From Verrucomicrobiota bacterium (GTDB lineage: Bacteria; Verrucomicrobiota; Verrucomicrobiia; CAIQCK01), in NCBI GenBank assembly GCA_016222825.1, contig JACRQF010000015.1, positions 233,646-297,645 of the forward strand: DNA of 64,000 bases. The letters run 5' to 3'. The position numbers were made by a program, and so were the translations under genes. The notes under the pieces are model-generated. The model was not told the DNA's origin. It did no database searches and saw nothing but the letters and a program-made list of their open reading frames with translations. Below are positions 27,143-34,512 of the stretch, one piece after another. Every line of letters starts with the position of its first letter. Position 1 is the first letter of the stretch.

Positions 27143-28528
27143 CTATCGCTGCGCCGTCTTTGTTGCTTCCTTCGCCGGGACAACTGGCGGGTTCAGCGTC
27201 GCGAGGTAATCGCCGAGGGCGGCGACTTCGTCCTTCGTTCCGGCCAGGCGCGGCATGTAGGCGCGGTAGGGGGAGTCCGGTTTGTAATCGTGCAGCAGCT
27301 TCAGGAGATTGGCGATGGCTTCGCGGTTGCGTTCGCCGAGCAGGCGCTTCATGGAACGGTAGCCGTCGGTAGTGTGGCAGGCCAAACACTGGCCACGGAA
27401 CATCGCCTCGCCTTGCGCCAGCTTCACGTCGTTGCCCTGACGGGTCCAGACCGAGTGCGTCAGGTAGCCTTCGACGTTGAGCTTGTCCACGGTGGCGATG
27501 CGGACGCCGTTGGAGAACATGTAGCGGCCGATGACGTAGGGCTTGCGAAGCGTCTCGCGGGTGTATTCGCCCGACGCGGTGGCAATCAGCGCCAGCAGCA
27601 CCACGGTCAGCGCCTGGCCGACGTTGAATTCCCGCGGCGAACGCCATGCGAAGGCGTAGGTCACCGCGACGATGACCGCCGAGGTCAGGCCGACGATCAG
27701 CACGGCGCGGGTCACCTGCGTGAACATGCCCGAACCGATGGTGGAAATGCCGAGCTGCAACAGCGCGCGCTGCGACTCCGGCACGGTCCAGAGATACCAG
27801 ACGAACGCCACCGGCAGCAGCACGAACGTCGGCAGCAGCCACTGCGCGCTCCAGCGCACGAGGGAGGTCTTCAGTTCGGGCTTTCTCACGCCATCAATCC
27901 GGCTGCACGTGACCAGCGCCCAGACGCCGGCCAGCGAGGCGCAGATGAGGCAGCGGATGACGAGGTTCGGCCAGTAGGTCGGGTTGAAGAACGCCTGCCA
28001 GAAGCGGCTCGATTCCTGGCCGGTGCCGGCCACCGCGAGCCAGGCATCGCCGGGCGTGAGCATGAACGCCAGGATGCCATTGATGATGACGAGCGTGAAG
28101 AAGGACGCCGCCGCGTAGAGCCAGCCGACCTTGAGGTGCAACTCGTCCGAGATGCGGCCCCACGTGTAGTAATAGACCGCCGCAGTCGTCAGCTCGATGA
28201 TGAAGAAGACCCATTCCATCGCCCAGCCGAAGACGAAGTTGTGGATGAGCGCGCTGGTGGCTTCGGGATTGGCCAGCCCGATGGCGAACCAGATGCCGAC
28301 GCCGGACACGGTGCCAAACACGCCGGTGAGGATGAGGAAGAACTTCGAGTGGCCTTTCAGCACTTGCAGCCAGTCGCGGTGGTCTTCGCGCAGCGCCTTG
28401 CGTTCCGCCAGCACGAGGTAGAACCCGCCGCCAACGGCGAAGAGCGCGATCATCATGTGGAAGATCGCGATGCCGCCGATCACCCAGCCGCTTCCGATGA
28501 GCGGCACGTCCCAGAACGGATAGTTCAT
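27143..28528 (-). CDS. CydA-like membrane protein with C-terminal cytochrome c domain
   Basis: 461 residues, about 8-9 helices. IGGIAIFHMMIALFAVGGG aligns with the first helix of cytochrome bd subunit I, with His24 at the heme b595-ligand position. VFGWAMEWVFFIIE carries Glu105 and Glu112 near the conserved CydA glutamates. The quinol-binding Q-loop of canonical CydA is not seen. The C-terminal about 90 residues are a c-type cytochrome: CLACH at 381-385 and a likely axial Met425 in AYMPRLAG. It lies in an operon with Rieske and cytochrome b, so it probably takes electrons from or passes them within that complex. Whether it reduces oxygen is unknown. Confidence 0.75.
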   Translation of the reverse strand: MNYPFWDVPLIGSGWVIGGIAIFHMMIALFAVGGGFYLVLAERKALREDHRDWLQVLKGHSKFFLILTGVFGTVSGVGIWFAIGLANPEATSALIHNFVFGWAMEWVFFIIELTTAAVYYYTWGRISDELHLKVGWLYAAASFFTLVIINGILAFMLTPGDAWLAVAGTGQESSRFWQAFFNPTYWPNLVIRCLICASLAGVWALVTCSRIDGVRKPELKTSLVRWSAQWLLPTFVLLPVAFVWYLWTVPESQRALLQLGISTIGSGMFTQVTRAVLIVGLTSAVIVAVTYAFAWRSPREFNVGQALTVVLLALIATASGEYTRETLRKPYVIGRYMFSNGVRIATVDKLNVEGYLTHSVWTRQGNDVKLAQGEAMFRGQCLACHTTDGYRSMKRLLGERNREAIANLLKLLHDYKPDSPYRAYMPRLAGTKDEVAALGDYLATLNPPVVPAKEATKTAQR

Positions 28529-28552
28529 AGTGTTTGCAGCCTTCGTCTTTCT

Positions 28553-29632
28553 CTAAAGCGCCAGGTATCCCCAGATCGTCGTCACAATCAGCGCCATCAG
28601 CGTGAACAGCCCGAACCACGTCGCCCGCCGCGCGCGGCGGCCGGCCTCCTGCGTGTTGTCGTAGAGCGGGATGAGGAACCACAGGATTCCACCCGCCGTG
28701 AAGACCGCCATGCCGAGGACTTCGCCGAGCGTGCCGGGGAACCAGTCGCCGAAGATTTTCAGCACCTGGAACTGGCTCATGAAATACCACTCCGGATGGA
28801 TGCCCAGCGGCGCCGGCTTGAGCGGGTCGGCCTGCGGGCCGAGGTCCCATGGGAACATGAACGCCAGCACGCTGAGGATGTTGAACGCCACGAGCCACAT
28901 CGCGAAGTCCTTCACCATGAAGTCCGGGAAGAACGTCTCGTTCTTGCGCAGCGCGGCCGGCCGCGTTTCCTCCGACGGCGGCAAAGCGTTGCCGTGGCGC
29001 TGCACCAGCCAGAGATGGAAGCCGAGGACCGGCAGGAACACCGCCGGCAGCACCACCACATGCAACGCGAAGAAGCGGTGGACGGTGTATTCGCTCACGT
29101 CCGGCCCGCCGCGCACGAGGTCGGCCAGCTTCGGGCCGAGCACCGGCAGCAGGTTGGAGATCTCCATGCCCACCTTCGTCGCGAAATACGCGAGGTCATC
29201 CATCGGCAGCAGGTAGCCGCTGAATCCGAACACCATCGCCAGGCCCAGCAGCGCGACGCCGCTCCACCAGCCGAACTCGCGCGGCTTGCGGTATGCCTTC
29301 ATGAAGAAGACCGAGAACATGTGGACGAAGATGGCGACGATCATCAGGTTTGCGGCCCACGAATGCACCGAGCGCACCAGCCAGCCGAAGTTGGTGTCGA
29401 AGGTGATCTGCCGCACCGAATCGTAGGCATCCGGGCCGGGCCGGTAGTAGAGCAACAGCAGCACGCCGGTCGCAAACTGGATCAGGAAGAAGAACAGCGA
29501 CAAGCCGCCCCAGTAATACCAGAACGCTTGCGAATGGACCGGCACGGTCTTGTGCCTGGCGAACTCCACGAGTTCCTCCAGGCCAAGCCGCTCGTCCGCC
29601 CAAGAGTAAGCCGATAAGAGAAGGGATTTCAT
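28553..29632 (-). CDS. Cytochrome b of a bc-type complex
   Basis: 359 residues containing both the b6-like and the subunit IV-like part. Heme-ligand pairs are His90/His104 (spacing 14) and His191/His206 (spacing 15, as in b6-type proteins). The quinol-oxidation motif PEWY is at 280-283. It oxidises quinol and passes electrons to the Rieske protein encoded just upstream. It starts 4 bases inside the Rieske stop region (overlap 29629-29632), which implies coupled translation. Confidence 0.9.
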   Translation of the reverse strand: MKSLLLSAYSWADERLGLEELVEFARHKTVPVHSQAFWYYWGGLSLFFFLIQFATGVLLLLYYRPGPDAYDSVRQITFDTNFGWLVRSVHSWAANLMIVAIFVHMFSVFFMKAYRKPREFGWWSGVALLGLAMVFGFSGYLLPMDDLAYFATKVGMEISNLLPVLGPKLADLVRGGPDVSEYTVHRFFALHVVVLPAVFLPVLGFHLWLVQRHGNALPPSEETRPAALRKNETFFPDFMVKDFAMWLVAFNILSVLAFMFPWDLGPQADPLKPAPLGIHPEWYFMSQFQVLKIFGDWFPGTLGEVLGMAVFTAGGILWFLIPLYDNTQEAGRRARRATWFGLFTLMALIVTTIWGYLAL

Positions 29633-30117
29633 GCGCGATCCTGGCTCCTCGAAATGATCACCCCCGCATCCGTCACCTTCACCTCGTAACGCTTCAGCGG
29701 CTTTGGCGGCGGGCCGCTGACGTTCGCGCCGGTCTTCGGGTCATAAACACCGCCGTGGCAGGCGCAGTGAATCCGTTTTTTGTCCTCCTGGTAATGCACC
29801 GTGCAGCCGAGATGCGTGCAGACCGCTGTCAGCGCCGTCCACGTCCCGTCGTCGTGATGGATCAGCATGCTCGGCCGTGAGCCGAACTTGAACATCAGCG
29901 CGCTGCCGGGCGCGAGCTTCTGCGCGTCCTTCAACGTCACCTCCGTCACCGCCGATTCCTTCGCCGCCTTTTCCACCGGCGACGCCACGTAGCGATAGAC
30001 CGGATACGCCAGTCCCGCCGCATAGACGACGCCGGCGCCGCCCACCGCCGCGCGCAGAAACGTCTGCCGCGTGACACCGCCCGCAGACATCGTGTTGTTG
30101 TCCGTTGGTTTGCTCAT
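29629..30117 (-). CDS. Rieske 2Fe-2S protein
   Basis: 162 residues with the start at 30117. The longer open frame upstream is a shadow of the neighbouring gene. An N-terminal membrane anchor or leader (about 20-45) reads TRQTFLRAAVGGAG and lacks the twin arginines normal for Tat-exported Rieske proteins. The cluster motifs are CTHLGC (Cys100, His102, Cys105) and CACHGG (Cys118, Cys120, His121), so cluster ligands and disulfide are complete. It is the electron acceptor from quinol in the bc complex. The start overlaps the upstream gene stop as TGATG. Confidence 0.9.
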   Translation of the reverse strand: MSKPTDNNTMSAGGVTRQTFLRAAVGGAGVVYAAGLAYPVYRYVASPVEKAAKESAVTEVTLKDAQKLAPGSALMFKFGSRPSMLIHHDDGTWTALTAVCTHLGCTVHYQEDKKRIHCACHGGVYDPKTGANVSGPPPKPLKRYEVKVTDAGVIISRSQDRA

Positions 30118-31235
30118 CAGACCACCTTCTCCGAAACCGGTTCTGCGCGCACCATCACCGACACCAGCCAGCCGATCGTCGCCAGCCCGATGACGAACAG
30201 CGCGAGAAACAAGCCGACGACCGACCAGTTTGTCACAATCGTCCGTTGCCATACGTCGTAGCCAGCACCCAACAGCGTCAGGTCGCGGATGCCGTCGCGG
30301 AACACCGTCAGCCCGATCGCCGCCACCAAGCCAAGCGCCGCGCAGAGCCAGCCCGCCGCGGCCGTCGTCGGCTTCTTCAAACCCGCCCACGCGCCCGCCA
30401 GCAGAATCAATCCAATCGTCCCGAACCACGCCAGACCCGCGCCGAGATAAAGCGGATTCGCCACCAATCCCTCGCGGACCTTGTCCGGTTGGTTGTGAAA
30501 AACGAAATGCGCGGCCGCCAACTGCGCGATCACCGCCACCACCGCCAGCTTCCCGCCGAGGCCGGCGAGGTAACTGCGCACCGACGCGTCAATCTGGTTC
30601 CGGCTGCCGAGCCAGATCATCCACAGCCCGGCGAACACCACACCGCCCGCAACCATGAACAGCCAGCGCGGTAGCAGCGTTGGGTCGGGCGGTGGCGGAA
30701 GATTGCCCGTCGCCGCCGCCGAATACATCGCCTGCCAGACCTCCGGGCGGATCATCAGCGTCATGGTCATCGAGAGGATTTTCGCGATCGTTCCCGCCAG
30801 CAAGAACGCCAGCAAGCCGAGCCACCACGCCGCCCGGCCGCGCGCGACGTTCGCGTCAAACCGGTAGAGCAGCCAGTAGCAGCCCATGAGCAGGAAGATG
30901 ACCGAAAACCAATACACGCCGATCAGCACGCTGCTGGTGTAAAACGCCCGCCCGTAGAGCACCTGCGTGAAGAGCAGCGGTGGCACGCCCAGATTGATCA
31001 CGTAAGTCATCACCAGCGGCAGCCGGCGTGTCAGCGAAGCCGCCGCGTTCAGCCTCAACAGCGGCGTGCCGCCGCGCAGTCCGCCGAAGAAACAGAGGCC
31101 CACCGCCACCAGCAGTCCGCCGAGCAGCAACTCGACGGCGCAGAAATGCAGCGCTAGCGTCACGATGTGCAGCGCCTTGAACAGCCACACCGGCGCCGGC
31201 AGCGGAATCGGGTCAACCGCAGGAAACGCGTTCAT
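30117..31235 (-). CDS. CydA-like second membrane subunit of the respiratory operon
   Basis: 372 residues, about 9 helices, no signal peptide. ALHIVTLALHFCAVELLLGGLL resembles the first helix of cytochrome bd subunit I, with His30 aligning at the heme-ligand position (read as two parts, residues 21-30 and 31-42). A GVPPLLFTQVLYG segment stands where CydA has its GVATGL helix, but the conserved glutamates are absent. I infer a paralogous, possibly heme-poor partner of the CydA-cytochrome c protein at the other end of the operon. It could also be an unrelated helical subunit. It is the first gene of the four. Confidence 0.55.
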   Translation of the reverse strand: MNAFPAVDPIPLPAPVWLFKALHIVTLALHFCAVELLLGGLLVAVGLCFFGGLRGGTPLLRLNAAASLTRRLPLVMTYVINLGVPPLLFTQVLYGRAFYTSSVLIGVYWFSVIFLLMGCYWLLYRFDANVARGRAAWWLGLLAFLLAGTIAKILSMTMTLMIRPEVWQAMYSAAATGNLPPPPDPTLLPRWLFMVAGGVVFAGLWMIWLGSRNQIDASVRSYLAGLGGKLAVVAVIAQLAAAHFVFHNQPDKVREGLVANPLYLGAGLAWFGTIGLILLAGAWAGLKKPTTAAAGWLCAALGLVAAIGLTVFRDGIRDLTLLGAGYDVWQRTIVTNWSVVGLFLALFVIGLATIGWLVSVMVRAEPVSEKVV

Positions 31236-31381
31236 AAAGATGTCCTGTCACTACCTCCAACCGGCCGACCTCATCGGCCGATTCAGCGAAACCAGTAAAC
31301 CATGAATGGGGGTTTCGCAAGTGCCTCCTGCGCTTCGCTGGCTTTGGCCCTGCTCTTGTGCCGCTTTTTCGGCCTTTTCCG

Positions 31382-31410
31382 TTGACGCGGCAGGGCGGCG
31401 TCAATAGTAT
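31382..31410 (+). promoter_or_regulatory. Sigma70-like promoter for GAPDH gene
   Basis: A -35 TTGACG (31382-31387) is followed by a 17-base spacer and a -10 TAGTAT (31405-31410). It lies 65 bases before the GAPDH ATG, which also has an AGGAG ribosome-binding site near 31463. Confidence 0.55.
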
Positions 31411-31474
31411 CCGCGGTTCCGCTTTCTTGAGAATGGCGGGTTTGAAACACGTAAAACTTAGTTAGGAGACATCA

Positions 31475-32524
31475 ATGGCAATTAAAGTAGCAATCAATGG
31501 TTTTGGGCGCATCGGCCGCCTGGCCTTCCGCGCGCTCGCGGAAAAGGGCCTCATCGGCAAGGAGATCGAGGTCGTGGCCGTCGGCGATATCGTCCCGGCG
31601 GACAACCTCGCTTATCTGCTGAAGTATGATTCCATCCAGGGCCGCTTCGACGGCACCGTCACTTCGAAGAAGTCGGTCGCTGACAAGGCTGAGGACGATG
31701 TGCTCGTCGTCAATGGCAAGGAAATCAAGGTCGTCAGCGCCAAGTCCCCGGCGGAACTGCCGTGGAAGGCGCTCGGCGTGGACCTCGTCATCGAGTCCAC
31801 GGGCTTGTTCACCGACGTCGAGAAGGCGCAAGGGCACATCGCCGCTGGAGCCAAGAAGGTCATCATTTCCGCTCCGGCAAAGGGTGATTGCCTCACGGTC
31901 GTCATGGGCGTCAATGACGACAAATACGACGCGTCCAAGCACCACGTTCTCTCCAACGCCTCCTGCACCACGAACTGTCTCGCCCCGATCTGCTACGTCC
32001 TTCTCAAGGAAGGCTTCGGCATCGAGGAAGGTTTGATGACCACCGTTCACTCCTTCACCGCCACGCAGAAGACCGTGGACGGCCCCAGCAAGAAGGACTG
32101 GAAGGGCGGCCGCAGCGCCTCCATCAACCTCATCCCCTCCACCACGGGCGCGGCGAAGGCCGTCGGCCTCGTGCTCCCGGAGGTCAAGGGCAAGCTCACC
32201 GGCATGGCGTTCCGCGTGCCGACGCCGACCGTCTCGGTCGTGGACCTCACCGTCCGCACCGTGAAGGAGACCAGCTACGCTGAAATCAGCGCGGCGATGA
32301 AGAAAGCCAGCGAAACCTATCTCAAGGGCATTCTCGGTTACACCACCGACGAGGTCGTCAGCAGCGACTTCATCCATTGCCAGCTCTCGTCCATCTTCGA
32401 CGCCGGCAGCGGCATCGAGTTGAACAAGAAGTTCTTCAAGCTCGTGAGCTGGTATGACAACGAGTGGGGTTATAGCTGCCGCGTTGGCGATCTCGTGAAG
32501 TTGATGATCTCCAAGGGCCTGTAA
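31475..32524 (+). CDS. gap: Glyceraldehyde-3-phosphate dehydrogenase, type I
   Basis: 349 residues. The N-terminal IKVAINGFGRIGRLAFRA is the NAD-binding loop. An Asp after VAVG near residue 38 suggests NAD preference. The active site is SNASCTTNCLAP with Cys164, and His192 is in MTTVHSFTATQ. WYDNEWGYS is near the C terminus. It catalyses phosphorylating oxidation of glyceraldehyde-3-phosphate in glycolysis/gluconeogenesis. It is slightly longer than the usual 335 because of short insertions near residues 65-80. It is monocistronic, with a promoter upstream and a hairpin downstream. Confidence 0.97.
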   Translation: MAIKVAINGFGRIGRLAFRALAEKGLIGKEIEVVAVGDIVPADNLAYLLKYDSIQGRFDGTVTSKKSVADKAEDDVLVVNGKEIKVVSAKSPAELPWKALGVDLVIESTGLFTDVEKAQGHIAAGAKKVIISAPAKGDCLTVVMGVNDDKYDASKHHVLSNASCTTNCLAPICYVLLKEGFGIEEGLMTTVHSFTATQKTVDGPSKKDWKGGRSASINLIPSTTGAAKAVGLVLPEVKGKLTGMAFRVPTPTVSVVDLTVRTVKETSYAEISAAMKKASETYLKGILGYTTDEVVSSDFIHCQLSSIFDAGSGIELNKKFFKLVSWYDNEWGYSCRVGDLVKLMISKGL

Positions 32525-32559
32525 GCCGGCGCTCGTTCGCCAGCAAAGCTGTATCGGTT

Positions 32560-32601
32560 CCGCCGGGCATGCGCATCTGCGTGTGCCCGGCGGTTCTGTT
32601 T
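32560..32601 (+). terminator. Terminator hairpin after GAPDH gene
   Basis: A perfect 10-bp stem (CCGCCGGGCA at 32560-32569 with TGCCCGGCGG at 32584-32593) is followed by a short, interrupted T tract (TTCTGTTT). It is GC-strong but weak in its tail. Confidence 0.65.
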
Positions 32602-32723
32602 CTGGCGGCGCGGACCAGCGGGTGCGGCAATGAATGGCGCGAAACCGGCCCCTTCTGAAAAAACCGGGCTTCTTCCATATTCTTCTGGCTTGTTCGCTCG
32701 CCGCCGTGCTAGGGTGCCCGCGG

Positions 32724-32888
32724 ATGAAGACCAGCTACATCACGATAATCAGCTTGATCGTGTTGGCCACAACAGTCCTTAGCATTAACCAAGGTTGGAT
32801 TGGCTATCCAGAAGTTGAATACATAGCGGCTGCGTTGTTTTCCGTTGTGGTAGTCATCATCATTCGCCAACGCAGGAAGAAGAGCTAG
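32724..32888 (+). CDS. Small membrane protein, hypothetical
   Basis: 54 residues from the ATG at 32724; the same frame has an earlier ATG at 32634. It has two hydrophobic segments (about 5-16 and 27-46) and ends with a basic IRQRRKKS tail. The base composition is clearly less GC-rich than the neighbours. No family is recognised and no strong ribosome-binding site is seen, so it may be a chance frame. Confidence 0.4.
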   Translation: MKTSYITIISLIVLATTVLSINQGWIGYPEVEYIAAALFSVVVVIIIRQRRKKS

Positions 32889-33050
32889 CCGCGAGGAGGT
32901 GCGAGAAACTCGCATTTCGACTTCGGGGGGAGTGTCTGTCCAGAACCACCGGCCGGCTCTGCTCCATGATTGCTGAGACCGCACAAGCGAGGTCCTTTTG
33001 GCGGGAGACAACCGCGGTCGCCAGGGGAGGATGCCGCCGGGTCGCCGGCA

Positions 33051-34496
33051 TCAAGTTTCCGCGGCCTGACCGTTGGGGACGACGTAATTGTGAGGAGGCT
33101 CTTCCGGGGGCTTTGACTGGAACGTGATACAGAAGCTTGTCCCGTGGTCCCGCGCCACCTCCATGGTGCCGCGCAGTTTCTCAGTCAACATGAACACCAG
33201 TTGATGCCCCAGCGTCTTGGTCTGGCGGAGATTCAACCCCCACGGCAAGCCCACGCCATCATCGGACACCTTCAGGAGGATCTGTTCTTGCGGCGTGGTT
33301 CCCAGTTCCACCGCGATCCGCCCGGTCCGGTCTTCCGGGAACGCGTGTTTGAGCGCGTTGGAGATGAGTTCATTGACGATCAGGCCACACAAGACCGCCC
33401 GGTCCAAGTCCATGGAAACACTCTGCAATCGTCGCTCCAGTTTGACGCGCGTCGCCTTCTGCGCGTGGGAGCGGAAGAGGTGGCTGCAAAGACTCTCGAT
33501 GTAGTCGGCGAAGTTCACATGCGCCAGGCTTTGTGACCGGTAGAGCGCCTCGTGCAGCAAGGCCATGGAGTGGATGCGGTTGCCGGTTTCTTGCAAGGTG
33601 TCGAGAGCCTCTGGATTCTTGGTGCGGACCGCCTGAAGCCTCAACAAGCTGATCACGATCTGGAGGTTGTTCTTCACGCGGTGATGCACCTCCTTCAGGA
33701 GGACAATCTTCTCTTCGAGGGAAGCGCGAATCGCCTCCTCCGCCCGCCTGCGCTCGGTAATGTCGGTGTAGATGCCTTGCAGGCCGATCACTTTGCCGCG
33801 CGCGTTGCGCAGCGGCGTTTTGATGACTTCCACGTAAACTCTTTCCCGACCCGGCGTCTGGTGCTCTTCCACCGTCTCAAACATCTGGCCGGTCTGAAGA
33901 AGGCGGGCGTCATCCTGTTCGTGTTTCCGGGCCAGTTCTGCCGGGAAGAGATCGAAATCGGTCTTCCCGACGATCTCCGACAGCGGTTTGCCCAGGGCGA
34001 GGCAGAACCGCTGGTTGGCGAAAGTGAACCGGCCTGATGCGTCCTTGCAGAACACGTTCTGGGGCAGGTTCTCCACCAGCGAATGATAAAGGACTTCGGA
34101 TTGTTTGCGCTGCCGGCGCTCCTCGGCCTCCTTCAACTCGCGCTCCACGGCGGGCACCAGGCGCGCCAGCTTGCCTTTGATGACATAGTCATGCGCGCCG
34201 GCTTTCATGGCGGCCACGGCTTCCTCCTCGCTGATGTGGCCCGAAACGATGATGAACGGCAAGTCCAGTTCCTTGCCTTGCAGGATGCTGAGGGCGTCCA
34301 TGGAACTGAACCCCGGCATGTAATGGTCGCTCAGGATGATGTCCCAGGTCTGGCGTTCGAGGGCGGCGATCATGGTCTCGGCGGTGTCCACGCGTTCGTA
34401 GGCAGGCTCATAGCCGCCGACGGTCAGTTCGTGGACCAGCAAGTGCGCCTGTTCCGGTGAATCCTCGACAATCAGTGGTCGGAGTGGCTTGCTCAT
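33051..34496 (-). CDS. Hybrid response regulator - PAS - histidine kinase (HisKA_2)
   Basis: 481 residues. The receiver domain (1-120) has the acidic ED pair near residue 11, phospho-acceptor Asp57 in DIILSDHYMPG, and Lys107. A PAS domain (about 135-250) is closed by YTDITERRRAEEA. The kinase carries the HisKA_2 box EVHHRVKNNLQ (His271/272). A HATPase region follows with NELISNALKHAFP and DDGVGLP. HisKA_2 kinases act in general-stress and light-type signalling in many bacteria. It has no DNA-binding output. It follows 16 bases after the heme-domain kinase, to which its C-terminal half is closely similar. Confidence 0.9.
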   Translation of the reverse strand: MSKPLRPLIVEDSPEQAHLLVHELTVGGYEPAYERVDTAETMIAALERQTWDIILSDHYMPGFSSMDALSILQGKELDLPFIIVSGHISEEEAVAAMKAGAHDYVIKGKLARLVPAVERELKEAEERRQRKQSEVLYHSLVENLPQNVFCKDASGRFTFANQRFCLALGKPLSEIVGKTDFDLFPAELARKHEQDDARLLQTGQMFETVEEHQTPGRERVYVEVIKTPLRNARGKVIGLQGIYTDITERRRAEEAIRASLEEKIVLLKEVHHRVKNNLQIVISLLRLQAVRTKNPEALDTLQETGNRIHSMALLHEALYRSQSLAHVNFADYIESLCSHLFRSHAQKATRVKLERRLQSVSMDLDRAVLCGLIVNELISNALKHAFPEDRTGRIAVELGTTPQEQILLKVSDDGVGLPWGLNLRQTKTLGHQLVFMLTEKLRGTMEVARDHGTSFCITFQSKPPEEPPHNYVVPNGQAAET

Positions 34497-34512
34497 ATCG
34501 CAGGTTGCCTTC

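Noticed and set aside
30118..30429. N-terminal extension of the Rieske gene
   Set aside because: The extension overlaps the upstream membrane-protein gene and lacks any signal; the ATG at 30117 sits in a TGATG overlap and gives a normal Rieske length.
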